Assembly: GCA_015061285.1 (NCBI GenBank)
Contig: SUWW01000008.1
Coordinates: 62,001-126,000 of the forward strand
Source: Bacteroidales bacterium
GTDB taxonomy: Bacteria; Bacteroidota; Bacteroidia; Bacteroidales; Marinilabiliaceae
DNA: 64,000 bases
Direction: 5' to 3'
Below the pieces are notes generated by a model. It was not told the DNA's origin and did no database searches. It was given only the letters and a program-made list of their open reading frames with translations. Positions 1-8,570 of the stretch are shown one piece after another; positions within the stretch are counted from its first letter, which is position 1, and every line of letters starts with the position of its first letter. The position numbers were made by a program, and so were the translations under genes.

Positions 1-306
1 CGACGCGCCCATCTGCGTAGCAAAGGTGTTGCCTACATCGCGAAGTTTGTCTTCCTGTTCGTCGGAGATGAGGTGAACATCTTTACTCATATGGGTGTAT
101 GCTCCCATAGCGTTGATGCGAGGAAAATACTTAGTGAATGCAGCTTTCTTCTCAAGTTCGGCAATCTCTTTGTCTATTGATGAAATGCGCATGTCTTTGT
201 TGTTGTGTAGTGCCATAGCTCGGCAACTATCGAGGCTATATACAGCGTTTTGTCCATACATTGTAGTCGTCCATGCGCAAGCGACTATCACAAATATTCT
301 CTTCAT
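1..306 (-). CDS. TolC-family outer membrane efflux protein, N-terminal part (runs off the window)
   Basis: The first 102 residues are readable on the minus strand from an ATG at 306; the gene continues beyond position 1. The protein opens with a short hydrophobic signal peptide ending near MYGQNA, followed by YSLDSCRAMALHNN and a helix-forming stretch with KKAAFTKYFPRINAMGAYTH. That order (SLdeC..AL.nN, then ..aa...y.P.i...g.Y) is the usual start of TolC-like channel proteins of Bacteroidetes. Such proteins form trimeric outer membrane ducts for RND or ABC exporters; the partner pump should lie further left, outside the window. Family assignment is inferred from the N-terminus only. Confidence 0.75.
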   Translation of the reverse strand, partial: MKRIFVIVACAWTTTMYGQNAVYSLDSCRAMALHNNKDMRISSIDKEIAELEKKAAFTKYFPRINAMGAYTHMSKDVHLISDEQEDKLRDVGNTFATQMGAS

Positions 307-331
307 CTGTATGCTTTATAAATTTCAAGTG

Positions 332-362
332 CAAAGGAATTTATAATTATTCTTATTAACAA
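332..362 (-). promoter_or_regulatory. Possible Bacteroides-type promoter for the TolC-like gene
   Basis: On the minus strand a TTG (362-360) lies 20 bp before TTCCTTTG (339-332), a one-base variant of the TAnnTTTG box. The start codon follows about 25 bp later at 306. Confidence 0.35.
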
Positions 363-381
363 GATACAAATAAAGGAAAAA

Positions 382-412
382 TTGGAGCAAATAACGGATT
401 TATATACTTTTG
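382..412 (+). promoter_or_regulatory. Bacteroides-type promoter ahead of the RhuM/Fic pair
   Basis: A TTG at 382-384 is followed after 20 bp by an exact TAnnTTTG box (TACTTTTG, 405-412). Transcription would start near 419, upstream of both possible RhuM start codons (GTG 435, ATG 501). Confidence 0.55.
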
Positions 413-500
413 TAGGTGAGTAGATTCTCTTTTTGTGTACAGATTGACGGAAAAGGAGGGTTTAGGATTGACAATTGAACCTGATAGAGCCAAAATATTT

Positions 501-932
501 ATGCAAGAGCCTAAAAATATACCACCACAAGCAGAAGATTTGAATAATCAAATCATCATATACCAGACAGAGGACGGACAGACACAAGTGGATGTTCGTA
601 TGGAAAACGAAACTGTGTGGCTGACACAGCAACAAATAGCTGACTTGTTTGGTACAAAACGCCCAGCAATAACTAAGCATTTGAAGAATATCTATGCATC
701 AGAAGAGCTTGACGAAAATAGCACATGTTCCATTTTGGAACACGTGGGTAATGACGGTAAGCAGATTTATAGTACAAAGTATTATAATCTTGATGTTATT
801 CTTTCTGTAGGTTACCGTGTCAATAGCAAGAATGCAACTCGTTTTCGTCAATGGGCAAATAATGTCCTGAAGCAGTATCTATCAGGGACTACCAGAATCG
901 GTAAAGGAGTCAATAGAAAAAGAGATAAATAA
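501..932 (+). pseudogene. RhuM-family protein, C-terminally truncated
   Basis: The protein matches the N-terminal half of RhuM/virulence-associated DNA-binding-like proteins: IIIYQTEDGQTQVDVR, then a helix-turn-helix-like WLTQQQIADLFGT and the typical YNLDVILSVGYRVNSKNATRFRQWAN. Family members usually run to about 300 residues or more, but here the reading frame diverges right after LKQYL and ends within about 16 residues at 932, so the C-terminal half is missing. The ATG at 501 is preferred because the family homology starts just after it; a GTG at 435 would add 22 unmatched residues. It lies 53 bp before the Fic gene and probably shares its promoter. RhuM function is not well established; whether this stub is still active is unknown. 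Confidence 0.6.
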
Positions 933-985
933 AAACGGAAGACATAAGTGGTATGGTTAATTAGGAAATAATGCCTATGTTACAC

Positions 986-2149
986 ATGAAGGAAGAATAT
1001 TTGAATTTCGACGAGTATATCCGTCAAGGAGAACCATCTCAGAGGGAGAAGGCTGGTTATTGGCAAACTGCCATTGGTCTTCAGGCTGTGGATGGTCTGA
1101 AGACTTCGGATTATCTGAAAGAAACGGCTCGCAAGCATATAGAAGGTGAAATAGACATTGACGAAGCGCGTGAACTGATAAAGACCTATTATCAGTCTAA
1201 GACAAACCGTGAGCCCGACGATGATAATATGCAAGAAGCTGATAAGGTATCGGCAAACATTACCAAAATTCTTTCTTCTGAGACGTTGGACTTCAGTAGT
1301 AAGGGGTATATTGCTCTGCATAGGAGAATCTTTGAGGGTGTATTCAAACATGCAGGGCAGGTGCGAGACTATGACATCACCAAGAAGGAGTGGGTTTTGA
1401 ACAATGACACTGTGCATTATCTGAACTGGGAAGATTTACGCAGGGCGTTGGACTACGACATAGAACAGGAACGTAGCTTTAGTTATAAGAATCTTTCTTC
1501 CGACGAGTTGATTGCTCATATCACTCGTTTTGTCTCTGGAATATGGCAGATACATGCCTTTGGTGAGGGAAATACCCGTACCACTGCTGTTTTCACGATA
1601 CAATATTTGCGCTCGTTGGGATTTAATGTTAACAATGACATGTTCGCAAAGCATTCTTGGTATTTTCGTAATGCCTTGGTGCGAGCCAATTATCGTAGTG
1701 CTGTGGAGGGCATAGACTACAGCCCGCAATATTTGGAACGTTTCTTCCGAAATCTTCTGCTAGGTGAGCAATGGGATTTGCGTAATCGTTATCTGCATAT
1801 TCATTCAACGAAAGAGTGGAGTGTGCAACCGAATCTAGGTTCCGAACAAGTACCCGAACAAGTACCCGAACAAGTACCCGAACAAGTAGCAGGTTTGCTA
1901 TACACAGATAATGTATTGGTTATTGGCTTAATCAAGAAGATTGGTAAAGAATCAGTCTCAATTTCTCAATTGATGAAATTGTTAGAATTGAAACACAGAC
2001 CGAATTTTCTGGAATATCACCTATATCCAGCCATAAAGGATGGCTTTGTCCGTATGCTTTATCCTAATTCTCCTCGCCACCCGCGTCAGAAGTATTTACT
2101 GACAGAAAAAGGATTGGCTCTATATAATGAATTAATGAAGAGGGAATAG
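986..2149 (+). CDS. Fic-domain protein (probable AMP transferase) with C-terminal winged helix
   Basis: Residues 190-198 read HAFGEGNTR, a complete Fic active-site motif (HxFx[D/E]GNxR), so nucleotide (usually AMP) transfer to a target hydroxyl is expected. The N-terminus NFDEYIRQGEPSQREKA is typical of the Fic subgroup often found in Bacteroidetes. A linker of repeated EQVP units (residues 287-301) joins the Fic core to a C-terminal winged-helix-like region (SISQLMKLLELKHRPNFLEYHLYPAI). No clear inhibitory [S/T]xxxE[G/N] helix was seen, so self-inhibition is uncertain. ATG 986 (MKEEY) fits the family start; ATGs at 971 and 977 are upstream alternatives. It follows the truncated RhuM gene. 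Target and toxicity are unknown. Confidence 0.85.
   Translation: MKEEYLNFDEYIRQGEPSQREKAGYWQTAIGLQAVDGLKTSDYLKETARKHIEGEIDIDEARELIKTYYQSKTNREPDDDNMQEADKVSANITKILSSETLDFSSKGYIALHRRIFEGVFKHAGQVRDYDITKKEWVLNNDTVHYLNWEDLRRALDYDIEQERSFSYKNLSSDELIAHITRFVSGIWQIHAFGEGNTRTTAVFTIQYLRSLGFNVNNDMFAKHSWYFRNALVRANYRSAVEGIDYSPQYLERFFRNLLLGEQWDLRNRYLHIHSTKEWSVQPNLGSEQVPEQVPEQVPEQVAGLLYTDNVLVIGLIKKIGKESVSISQLMKLLELKHRPNFLEYHLYPAIKDGFVRMLYPNSPRHPRQKYLLTEKGLALYNELMKRE
1845..1892 (+). repeat. In-frame 12-bp tandem repeat inside the Fic gene (4 units)
   Basis: Three exact GAACAAGTACCC units and a fourth changed at its end (GAACAAGTAGCA) encode EQVP-EQVP-EQVP-EQVA. The array sits between the Fic core and the C-terminal domain and can change length by whole units without shifting the frame. 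Confidence 0.9.
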
Positions 2150-2159
2150 GATCTATGTT

Positions 2160-2235
2160 ATAAGAACTGCCGCTATATAAATACTTATAACTTATCTACT
2201 TATAACTCATAACTTATCTACTTATAATTCACCAA
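2160..2235. repeat. AT-rich imperfect repeats of the ACTTATAACTTA type
   Basis: The spacer before the AraC gene contains several near-copies of ACTTATAACTTATCT in a row. A similar spacer made of TAAGTTNTAAGTA units, the reverse complement of this theme, lies at 33737-33892. Confidence 0.5.
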
Positions 2236-2237
2236 CC

Positions 2238-3101
2238 ATGCTTTCTACAATCGACATCGCGCAGATAATCAAGTTGAAGCCGTTTAGACATGCAGTCTCT
2301 TTTGCCGATTATATCGTCATTACTGATAGTTTAGATATTGATATATTCCGCTATCCGTGCCGACTCAATGCTGTTAGTGTTTTGCTGTGCAAAAGTGGTG
2401 CTATCGATTGTACTATAAACTTGAAAAGCTTTCATATCGAGGCTAATACCATAATTATATGTACTAATAGCGACATCGTTCAAATAGAAGCCACGCCTAA
2501 TGCATGTGTATATGCAGGGCTTATTTCTACTACTTTGCTCGATCGTATGCGCATCAATTATTGGCAGAGCAACGCTATTATTAGTTCGCACAGTAATGTG
2601 TTTACCAACATTCCCGATGCCGATATGCATATTCTTGAATCCTATTATGGTATGTTGCGCACCAATATGACATCGGGGTTGCGCGAAGCTGAAAAAATTA
2701 TAGAAAATCTTGTTAGTGCTTTTGCCCATACGCTAATTTCGGTGCTCGACAAACGTATTGATACCAACTACATAGCCAAAACTACACGTAGTGAGTCGAT
2801 TCACGAACATTTTATGGAATTGCTTAATCAATATCATACCACCGAACGTAGTGTGACGTTCTATGCCGACAAGATGTGTCTAACGCCCAATTACCTAAGT
2901 GCCGAAGTGCGCAATTTTTCAGGAAAAACGGCTCTTGAATGGATTAATGAATATGTTATTCTTGAAGCAAAAACGCTTCTTCGTTATTCGCAACTTAATA
3001 TACGCGAAGTGGCTTTGCGTCTCAATTTTCCCACGCAAAGTGCTTTCGGCAAATATTTCAAAAAATATGTTGGCGTTGGACCCAAAGAGTACCAAAAGTA
3101 G
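2238..3101 (+). CDS. AraC-family transcriptional regulator
   Basis: A 287-residue protein with a divergent N-terminal sensing half and a C-terminal AraC/XylS DNA-binding domain of two helix-turn-helix motifs (about residues 190-287): SVTFYADKMCLTPNYLSAEVRNFSGKT, then LNIREVALRLNFPTQSAFGKYFKKYVGVGPKEYQK. The ending G..P.EY(Q/R)K is characteristic. It would act in the cytoplasm as a DNA-binding activator. It lies 23 bp upstream of gluQ on the same strand and may be cotranscribed, though no functional link is evident. Its targets and ligand cannot be read from the sequence. Confidence 0.85.
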   Translation: MLSTIDIAQIIKLKPFRHAVSFADYIVITDSLDIDIFRYPCRLNAVSVLLCKSGAIDCTINLKSFHIEANTIIICTNSDIVQIEATPNACVYAGLISTTLLDRMRINYWQSNAIISSHSNVFTNIPDADMHILESYYGMLRTNMTSGLREAEKIIENLVSAFAHTLISVLDKRIDTNYIAKTTRSESIHEHFMELLNQYHTTERSVTFYADKMCLTPNYLSAEVRNFSGKTALEWINEYVILEAKTLLRYSQLNIREVALRLNFPTQSAFGKYFKKYVGVGPKEYQK

Positions 3102-3124
3102 AACCATAGAGAGAATCGTATAAT

Positions 3125-4060
3125 ATGAATATAGTTGGACGTTTTGCGCCTTCACCAAGTGGGCGTATGCATCTTGGCAATATATATGCGGCACTGATGA
3201 GTTATGCATCGGTTAAGTGCCGAGGAGGAAAATGGCTTTTGCGTATTGAGGATCTTGATAGAAGTAGATGTAAGCGCGAATATGCCGAGCAAATTATAGA
3301 TGACCTTTGTTGGCTTGGTCTTGTGCCCGATTTGGGTGCGAGTATTTTGGCCGACGATAGTGCATATTATCAGAGCAATCGTGATGATATTTACATAAAG
3401 TATTTTGAACAATTGCGTCAACAAGGGTTGTTGTATGAATGCTTTTGTCGGCGCAATGAGCTCAATGTAGCTTCGGCGCCTCATGCGTCGGATGGTCATG
3501 TGGTGTATGGCGGCAAATGTCGTTTGCTCAGCTATGAGCAGAAGGAGGCACTGAGCCGTGAGCGTAAACCATGTTGGCGTATGCGTATGCCAGATGTCGA
3601 TGACGTGTTTGTCGATGGTAAATATGGCGTACAGCACGAAAATCTTGCAAAAGACAGAGGCGATTTTATAGTCCGTCGTGCCGATGGCAATTTTTCCTAC
3701 AATCTGGCAGTTGTTGTCGATGATGCTCTGATGGGAGTCACGGAGGTAGTTCGTGGTTGCGATTTGCTGACCGTGTCTCACGAGCAGCGTTTTATTTATT
3801 CTAATATTGGCTACGAAGCACCGCACTATTGCCATTTTCCACTACTACTGGCAAATAGTGGCTCGCGTCTAAGCAAACGCGATCATTCACTTGCGATGGA
3901 TGTGTTGCGTGATCGTTTTACGCCCGAAGAACTTATTGGCACTATAGCTTGGTGTGTGAATATTCAACCTACAAAGCAGCCTATGTCGGTGTGTGAATTT
4001 GTTAGTGCTTTCGATTGGCAAAAAATACCACAAAAAGACATAGTTGTTAATTGGGATTGA
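3125..4060 (+). CDS. gluQ: Glutamyl-Q tRNA(Asp) synthetase
   Basis: The 311-residue protein is a truncated glutamyl-tRNA synthetase paralogue lacking the anticodon-binding half. It has GRFAPSPSGRMHLGN (HIGH-type signature, residues 5-19), LLRIEDLDRSR, the Zn-binding set CFC...VYGGKC seen in GluQRS, and RLSKRDHS as the KMSKS loop. GluQRS attaches glutamate to queuosine at the wobble position of tRNA(Asp) in the cytoplasm. Length matches the family. It follows the AraC gene closely and ends before a convergent aldo/keto reductase, separated by a 12-bp inverted repeat. Confidence 0.92.
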   Translation: MNIVGRFAPSPSGRMHLGNIYAALMSYASVKCRGGKWLLRIEDLDRSRCKREYAEQIIDDLCWLGLVPDLGASILADDSAYYQSNRDDIYIKYFEQLRQQGLLYECFCRRNELNVASAPHASDGHVVYGGKCRLLSYEQKEALSRERKPCWRMRMPDVDDVFVDGKYGVQHENLAKDRGDFIVRRADGNFSYNLAVVVDDALMGVTEVVRGCDLLTVSHEQRFIYSNIGYEAPHYCHFPLLLANSGSRLSKRDHSLAMDVLRDRFTPEELIGTIAWCVNIQPTKQPMSVCEFVSAFDWQKIPQKDIVVNWD

Positions 4061-4088
4061 CGCCGTTTCTAGTCTACATATACAAAAA

Positions 4089-4141
4089 GGATTATATGGA
4101 TTTCCTCGATTTCCACAGAAACCGTTTTGTCCATATAATCC
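4089..4141. terminator. Probable bidirectional terminator (12-bp inverted repeat)
   Basis: GGATTATATGGA (4089-4100) is exactly inverted at 4130-4141. On the plus strand the stem is followed by a short T-rich run, and on the minus strand by CTTTTTGTA. It lies between the convergent gluQ and aldo/keto reductase genes. The 29-nt loop is long for an intrinsic terminator. Confidence 0.5.
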
Positions 4142-4175
4142 AGTTTTTCTATTAGAGTTTTATTGTGGTTATGAA

Positions 4176-5135
4176 CTATTTCAGTATAGCTTCAATTTCG
4201 TTCAAATCGGATGCCGAGAGAGGATTCTTCTCGAGCGCATCAACTACAGAGAGGTTTGTGTCGAGCTGCGTTGTCGACGATGCGCCTACGAGAACCGAGG
4301 TTACGCGTTCGTCGCGCAAAATCCATTGAAGAGCCATTTCGGCAAGCGACTGTTCGCGGCGTTTGGCAACTTCGTTGAGTTTTATTATTCGAGCCAACTT
4401 GTCGTCGGTGAGAGCTTCGGGCTTCAGAAATCCACCTTTCGACATTCGCGAACCTTCGGGAATGCCATTCAAATATCTGTTTGTGAGCAATCCTTGTGCA
4501 AGAGGCGAAAAAGCTATCACGCCAACGCCAAATTCGTTCGTCACATCGAGCAAACCATCTTCTACCCATCTGTCGAACATATTGTATCGAGCTTGATGAA
4601 TGATGAACGGCGTATGTTGTTCGCGCAATATTTCAAATGCTCGGCGTGCTTCAGCAGGTTTGTAGTTCGATATACCTACGTATAGAGCTTTGCCCGAACG
4701 TACAATTTGGTCGAGAGCTGCCATCGACTCTTCGATAGGTGTCTCTGGGTCGGGACGATGATGGTAGAATATATCTACATAATCCACGCCCATGCGTTTC
4801 AAACTCTGGTCTAGCGATGCTATAAGGTGTTTGCGTGAGCCCCAACTGCCATAAGGTCCGTCCCACATCACATATCCAGCTTTGGTAGATATAACCATTT
4901 CGTCGCGGTGAGCTCCAAGACCCTCTTTGAGAACACGTCCAAAAGTGATTTCGGCAGAACCTGGCACAGGTCCATAGTTGTTAGCCAAGTCGAAGTGTGT
5001 TATGCCACGGTCGAATGCGTGCAAGAGAATAGATTTTGCATTCTCGTATATGTCTACCGAACCGAAATTGTGCCACAACCCGAGCGAAACTTTGGGCAGC
5101 ATCAGACCGCTGCGCCCACAATGTGTATATATCAT
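4176..5135 (-). CDS. Aldo/keto reductase, YghZ (L-glyceraldehyde 3-phosphate reductase)-like
   Basis: A 319-residue cytoplasmic aldo/keto reductase with the active-site order FDLANNYGP (Asp and Tyr), ISTKAGY (Lys) and YHHRPDPETP (His), and a C-terminal NADPH-binding segment VLVGASSTTQLDTNL. The inserted stretch MWDGPYGSWGSRKHLIASLDQSL is typical of the YghZ/AKR14 group, which reduces L-glyceraldehyde 3-phosphate and methylglyoxal. It is divergent from the Lrp-type regulator at 5309 and may be controlled with it, but this is only positional. The exact substrate is not decided by the sequence. Confidence 0.88.
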   Translation of the reverse strand: MIYTHCGRSGLMLPKVSLGLWHNFGSVDIYENAKSILLHAFDRGITHFDLANNYGPVPGSAEITFGRVLKEGLGAHRDEMVISTKAGYVMWDGPYGSWGSRKHLIASLDQSLKRMGVDYVDIFYHHRPDPETPIEESMAALDQIVRSGKALYVGISNYKPAEARRAFEILREQHTPFIIHQARYNMFDRWVEDGLLDVTNEFGVGVIAFSPLAQGLLTNRYLNGIPEGSRMSKGGFLKPEALTDDKLARIIKLNEVAKRREQSLAEMALQWILRDERVTSVLVGASSTTQLDTNLSVVDALEKNPLSASDLNEIEAILK

Positions 5136-5256
5136 ATCGTTATTATGTTGATTGTTTTCAATAATTAGTCAAAAATAGTAAACCCATTTGCCTTTGGAAA
5201 TATATTCATAATCTATTAGTTATATGTCGATGACGGTTTTTTAGCTAATAAAATCG

Positions 5257-5287
5257 TTTGAGAGTGGTAAACTTACTTATATTTTTG
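5257..5287 (+). promoter_or_regulatory. Bacteroides-type promoter for the Lrp/AsnC regulator
   Basis: TTTG at 5257-5260 and an exact TAnnTTTG box (TATTTTTG, 5280-5287) are 19 bp apart. This places the transcript start near 5294, so the upstream in-frame TTG at 5258 cannot be the start and the ATG at 5309 is used. Confidence 0.75.
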
Positions 5288-5308
5288 CACCGCAAAAAAT
5301 ATCAAACT

Positions 5309-5836
5309 ATGGCAGAGAATCGCAATTTTGATGTCGATCTACAAATAGACGATTTAGACAAGAAAATATTGTCGCTAATTATGGAAAATGCTCGTATGCC
5401 ATTCCTCGAAGTGGCTCGTGCTTGTGGTGTCTCTGGTGCTGCTATCCATCAAAGAGTGCAGCGCTTGGTAAACATCGGCGTTATAAAGGGCTCGGAGTTT
5501 ATCATCAATCCTTCGAAAATTGGCTATATGACATGTGCCTACATCGGCATTTTCCTCAAAGATGCCAGCTATTTCGATAGTGTGGTTGATCAAATGAAGA
5601 AAATACCGCAAATCGTTGAATGCCACTATACTACTGGTCAATATGCCATATTTATAAAAGTATATGCTAAGAGCAACGAGCACATGAAGTTTATTCTACA
5701 CGACTGCTTACAGCAAATTGAAGGTATCTCGGCTACCGAAACCATCATCTCGCTTGAGGAGAGTTTCAAACGCCAAATATCTATTGACGATAAAATAAAA
5801 GACCTCTCAGGAAAACCATCAATAGCGATGGATTAG
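5309..5836 (+). CDS. Lrp/AsnC-family transcriptional regulator
   Basis: The 175-residue protein has an N-terminal winged helix-turn-helix (IDDLDKKILSLIMENARMPFLEVARACGVSGAAIHQRVQRLVNIGVIKGS, about residues 10-60) and a C-terminal RAM/ligand-binding domain (YIGIFLKDASYFDSVVDQMKKIPQIVECHYTTGQYAIFIKVYA). Such proteins form oligomers that bind amino acids and control metabolic genes. The start is fixed by the promoter at 5257-5287. The length is normal. A strong intrinsic terminator follows. Its regulon is unknown; the divergent aldo/keto reductase is one candidate. Confidence 0.9.
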   Translation: MAENRNFDVDLQIDDLDKKILSLIMENARMPFLEVARACGVSGAAIHQRVQRLVNIGVIKGSEFIINPSKIGYMTCAYIGIFLKDASYFDSVVDQMKKIPQIVECHYTTGQYAIFIKVYAKSNEHMKFILHDCLQQIEGISATETIISLEESFKRQISIDDKIKDLSGKPSIAMD

Positions 5837-5863
5837 CTCATAAATATCGACAATTAGATAAAT

Positions 5864-5893
5864 AAGCTTCGTTCGAGAGAGCGAGGCTTTTTT
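5864..5893 (+). terminator. Intrinsic terminator after the Lrp regulator
   Basis: AAGCTTCGTTC (5864-5874) pairs with GAGCGAGGCTT (5879-5889) over 11 bp including G-U pairs, with a GAGA tetraloop and a T run at 5888-5893. Confidence 0.85.
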
Positions 5894-5934
5894 GTTCTCT
5901 TGCGTGCGTATGGTTCGAAAACACGAAATACTAC

Positions 5935-5942
5935 TAACTTTG
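5935..5942 (+). promoter_or_regulatory. -7 box ahead of the DPP III operon
   Basis: TAACTTTG matches TAnnTTTG exactly, 16 bp before the ATG at 5959. No good -33 TTTG was seen, only TTCG about 17 bp upstream. Confidence 0.4.
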
Positions 5943-5958
5943 TCTATACGATAATTAT

Positions 5959-7872
5959 ATGAATATGTGTGTGGTAGATAGTTTTGCAGATGTAAAGATT
6001 TTGCGATATTCTGTTGATGGGTTTGAACAGTTGACTCCAAAGCAGAAGTTTTTATTGTATTACTTAAGCGAAGCAGCCTTGTGGGGGCGTGAAATTCTGT
6101 TTCATCAGAATGGTGGCGACGAAACTATTCTTTTGCTGCGTACGCTCGATGCTATTTATGCGTATCAACAGCAAAAAGGCGAACTCGATAGCCGATTGGC
6201 TCTATATACAAAGCGTGTATGGTTTTGCTCTGGTGTGCATCATCACTATAGCAACGATAAGTTCTTGCCCGAATTTTCGCAAGACGACTTTAACTCGTGG
6301 CTTGCTCAAGTGCCCAATTTCGACACTTTGGTGGGCGCCTCTGCTGGATATGCCGCAAGTCGCCTGTCGAAACTAATTTTCGATAAAGATTATAAACCTA
6401 AGAAGGTTTGCTTAGATAATGGCGTCGATTTGGTTGCTTCGTCGGCTGTTAATTTCTACGAAGGTGTGTCGCAGCGCGAAGTAGAGCATTTCTACAAAAC
6501 TCGAGGTGCTAATGCGCTAAATAGTAAACTTATACGTAATGCTAACAATCAACTCGAAGAGCAAATTTGGAAGGTCGGTGGTATGTATTCCGATGCCATC
6601 GTGCGTATAGTCGAAAACTTGAAGCGTGCCTCGCAATATGCCGAAAATGAACAGCAAGTTGATATTATAAATACGCTTATTGCATATTACGAACAAGGCG
6701 ATTTGAGTCTTTTCGATGAATATAATAAGAAGTGGGTGTCCGAAAAACAGTCGATTGTCGATTTCATCAATGGTTTTATTGAGGTCTATTCCGACCCCCT
6801 TGGTTTCAAAGGAACATGGGAATCTATTGTTGAACTTGTCGATGCAGCATCGTCGGAGCGCATAAGGCTTATTTCGGAGAATGCTCAATGGTTCGAAGAT
6901 CACTCCCCAATAGACGCCGAGTTCCGCAAAACGCAAGTCACAGGGGTAAGTATGAGAGTGGTGAATGCCGTGATGTTGGCTGGCGATTGCTATCCTGCCA
7001 CGCCAATTGGTGTCAATCTGCCCAATGCAGAGTGGATTCGCGAACAGTTTGGCTCTAAATCTATTTCGCTTGGCAACATCACTCACGCACATCACGAAGC
7101 AGCAAAATCGAGTGGTGTGTTAGATGAGTTTGCCTACGATGCCGACGAAATCAGTCGTGCACACACTTGGGGACGACTTGCCGACGATCTGCATACTCAG
7201 CTTCATGAATGTCTCGGTCATGGTTCTGGTCGCATGCGCGAAGGTGTCACTCTCGATGCTCTCAAGGCTTATGGAAGCACGCTCGAGGAGGCTCGTGCCG
7301 ATTTGTTTGCTCTATACTTCATGGCCGATCCAAAGATGATTGAGCTCGGCATCATTCCTTCGCTCGATGTGGCATGGTCGCACTACGATGCTTATCTGAG
7401 AAGTGGTATGCTTGTTCAACTCGCTCGTATTGCAGAAGGCAAAAACGTAGAAGAGTCGCACATGCGTAACCGACTGCTTATAAGTAGATATGTTTTTGAA
7501 AAAGGTTCGGCCACTGGCGCTGTTAAGATGCTCATTCGCGATGGTAAACACTATATAAAAATATATGGCTATCAAGCTCTTCGTCAGATGTTTGGTGAGT
7601 TGCTACGTGAAATTCAGCGAATAAAATCGACTGGCGACTACGAGGCAGCTCGAGAATTGGTTGAAAATTATGGCATTCGTATTGATGCTATGCTCCACCA
7701 CGAAGTGCGTGAACGTTACCAAAAACTTGGTATTAAGCCATTTTCTGGCTTCGTAAACCCTCGTATGAGCATTTCTGATGATGGTAGCGACATACATATA
7801 GACTATACAGAAGCCTACGATGCTCAAATGTTGCGCTATGGCAACGAGTATAAAACTCTAAAATGCCAATGA
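5959..7872 (+). CDS. Dipeptidyl peptidase III (M49 family)
   Basis: This 637-residue zinc peptidase removes dipeptides from N-termini of short peptides. It carries the M49 signature HECLGH at residues 416-421 and the third zinc ligand region EEARAD at about 443-448, plus conserved DNGVDLVASSAVNFYEG near residue 155. Characterised Bacteroides DPP III proteins carry an N-terminal export sequence; here the protein starts MNMCVVDSFADVKILRYSVDGF with no signal peptide or lipobox, so it is predicted to be cytoplasmic. The ATG at 5965 is an alternative start. It overlaps the next gene by 10 bp and appears to head a four-gene operon. Confidence 0.93.
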   Translation: MNMCVVDSFADVKILRYSVDGFEQLTPKQKFLLYYLSEAALWGREILFHQNGGDETILLLRTLDAIYAYQQQKGELDSRLALYTKRVWFCSGVHHHYSNDKFLPEFSQDDFNSWLAQVPNFDTLVGASAGYAASRLSKLIFDKDYKPKKVCLDNGVDLVASSAVNFYEGVSQREVEHFYKTRGANALNSKLIRNANNQLEEQIWKVGGMYSDAIVRIVENLKRASQYAENEQQVDIINTLIAYYEQGDLSLFDEYNKKWVSEKQSIVDFINGFIEVYSDPLGFKGTWESIVELVDAASSERIRLISENAQWFEDHSPIDAEFRKTQVTGVSMRVVNAVMLAGDCYPATPIGVNLPNAEWIREQFGSKSISLGNITHAHHEAAKSSGVLDEFAYDADEISRAHTWGRLADDLHTQLHECLGHGSGRMREGVTLDALKAYGSTLEEARADLFALYFMADPKMIELGIIPSLDVAWSHYDAYLRSGMLVQLARIAEGKNVEESHMRNRLLISRYVFEKGSATGAVKMLIRDGKHYIKIYGYQALRQMFGELLREIQRIKSTGDYEAARELVENYGIRIDAMLHHEVRERYQKLGIKPFSGFVNPRMSISDDGSDIHIDYTEAYDAQMLRYGNEYKTLKCQ

Positions 7873-8570
7873 TGACGCGTAGCATAATACTATTACTACT
7901 ATGCATATTCCCTTTGTTGACCGTAAGAGCTCAGCTAAAGCGCGAAATAGAGAGGGTAGAGCCATTTACGCAAATCACAGTGGCAAGTGGCATTAATCTC
8001 ATTATTCACAAAGCCGACAAACGCCGCATTGTGGTCGAAGGAGAGCGTGGGGCCATCAACAATACCATTTGTGCCGTCGATTCGGCTGGCATGTTGTCTA
8101 TTTTTGCTAATAAGTTCAAATATCGCCGTAGCAAACGAATCAACGTATATGTAGATTACGATTCTACTCTTACGTATATTGCCTCAACAAGTAGTCGCAT
8201 TCGTTGCGAATCGCCTATTGAGGGCGAAAGGTTTGAAGTAAAGTCGAGCTATGGTAGTGAATACTATTTTGTAGTAGATGTGGCGTCGTTGGTGGTTCAT
8301 CTCGAAAACAATGCTTCGTTGCAAGTGTCGGGCAATGCGCGTTCGGTTAATGCTTTTTTGGATGAGAGTAGCATTTTGAAAGGTTTCAAACTCGAAGCCG
8401 ACGTCATGGAGGTCACTCTGGACAATTCTTCGGAAGCCGAAGTGAATGTAGCCAGTGAACTAAATATTTATGCTCAGCACCAAAGTGTGGTGAAATACGA
8501 TGGCGACCCTGCCATACATACCAAAATGATTAATAGTAGTCTTGAACAGCGATTTAGAAGAAGTGAATGA
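7863..8570 (+). CDS. Secreted GIN-domain (DUF2807) protein
   Basis: The 235-residue protein has a clear signal peptide (SIILLLLCIFPLLTVRAQ) followed by a head GIN domain, recognisable from VEPFTQITVASGINLIIHKADKRRIVVEGE and the repeating beta pattern that follows. GIN-domain proteins are exported beta-helix proteins of Bacteroidetes with unknown function, sometimes called putative auto-transporter adhesins. It overlaps the DPP III gene by 10 bp and the next gene by 4 bp (ATGA), so it is translationally coupled in the operon. A second GIN-domain gene is at 28000-28998. Confidence 0.82.
   Translation: MPMMTRSIILLLLCIFPLLTVRAQLKREIERVEPFTQITVASGINLIIHKADKRRIVVEGERGAINNTICAVDSAGMLSIFANKFKYRRSKRINVYVDYDSTLTYIASTSSRIRCESPIEGERFEVKSSYGSEYYFVVDVASLVVHLENNASLQVSGNARSVNAFLDESSILKGFKLEADVMEVTLDNSSEAEVNVASELNIYAQHQSVVKYDGDPAIHTKMINSSLEQRFRRSE

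Noticed and set aside
95-346. 83-codon plus-strand frame at the window start
   Set aside because: It is antisense to the TolC-like gene, whose signal peptide and family motif are clear.
4044-4685. 213-codon plus-strand frame after gluQ
   Set aside because: It lies mostly opposite the aldo/keto reductase and begins with the inverted repeat region; no protein motif.
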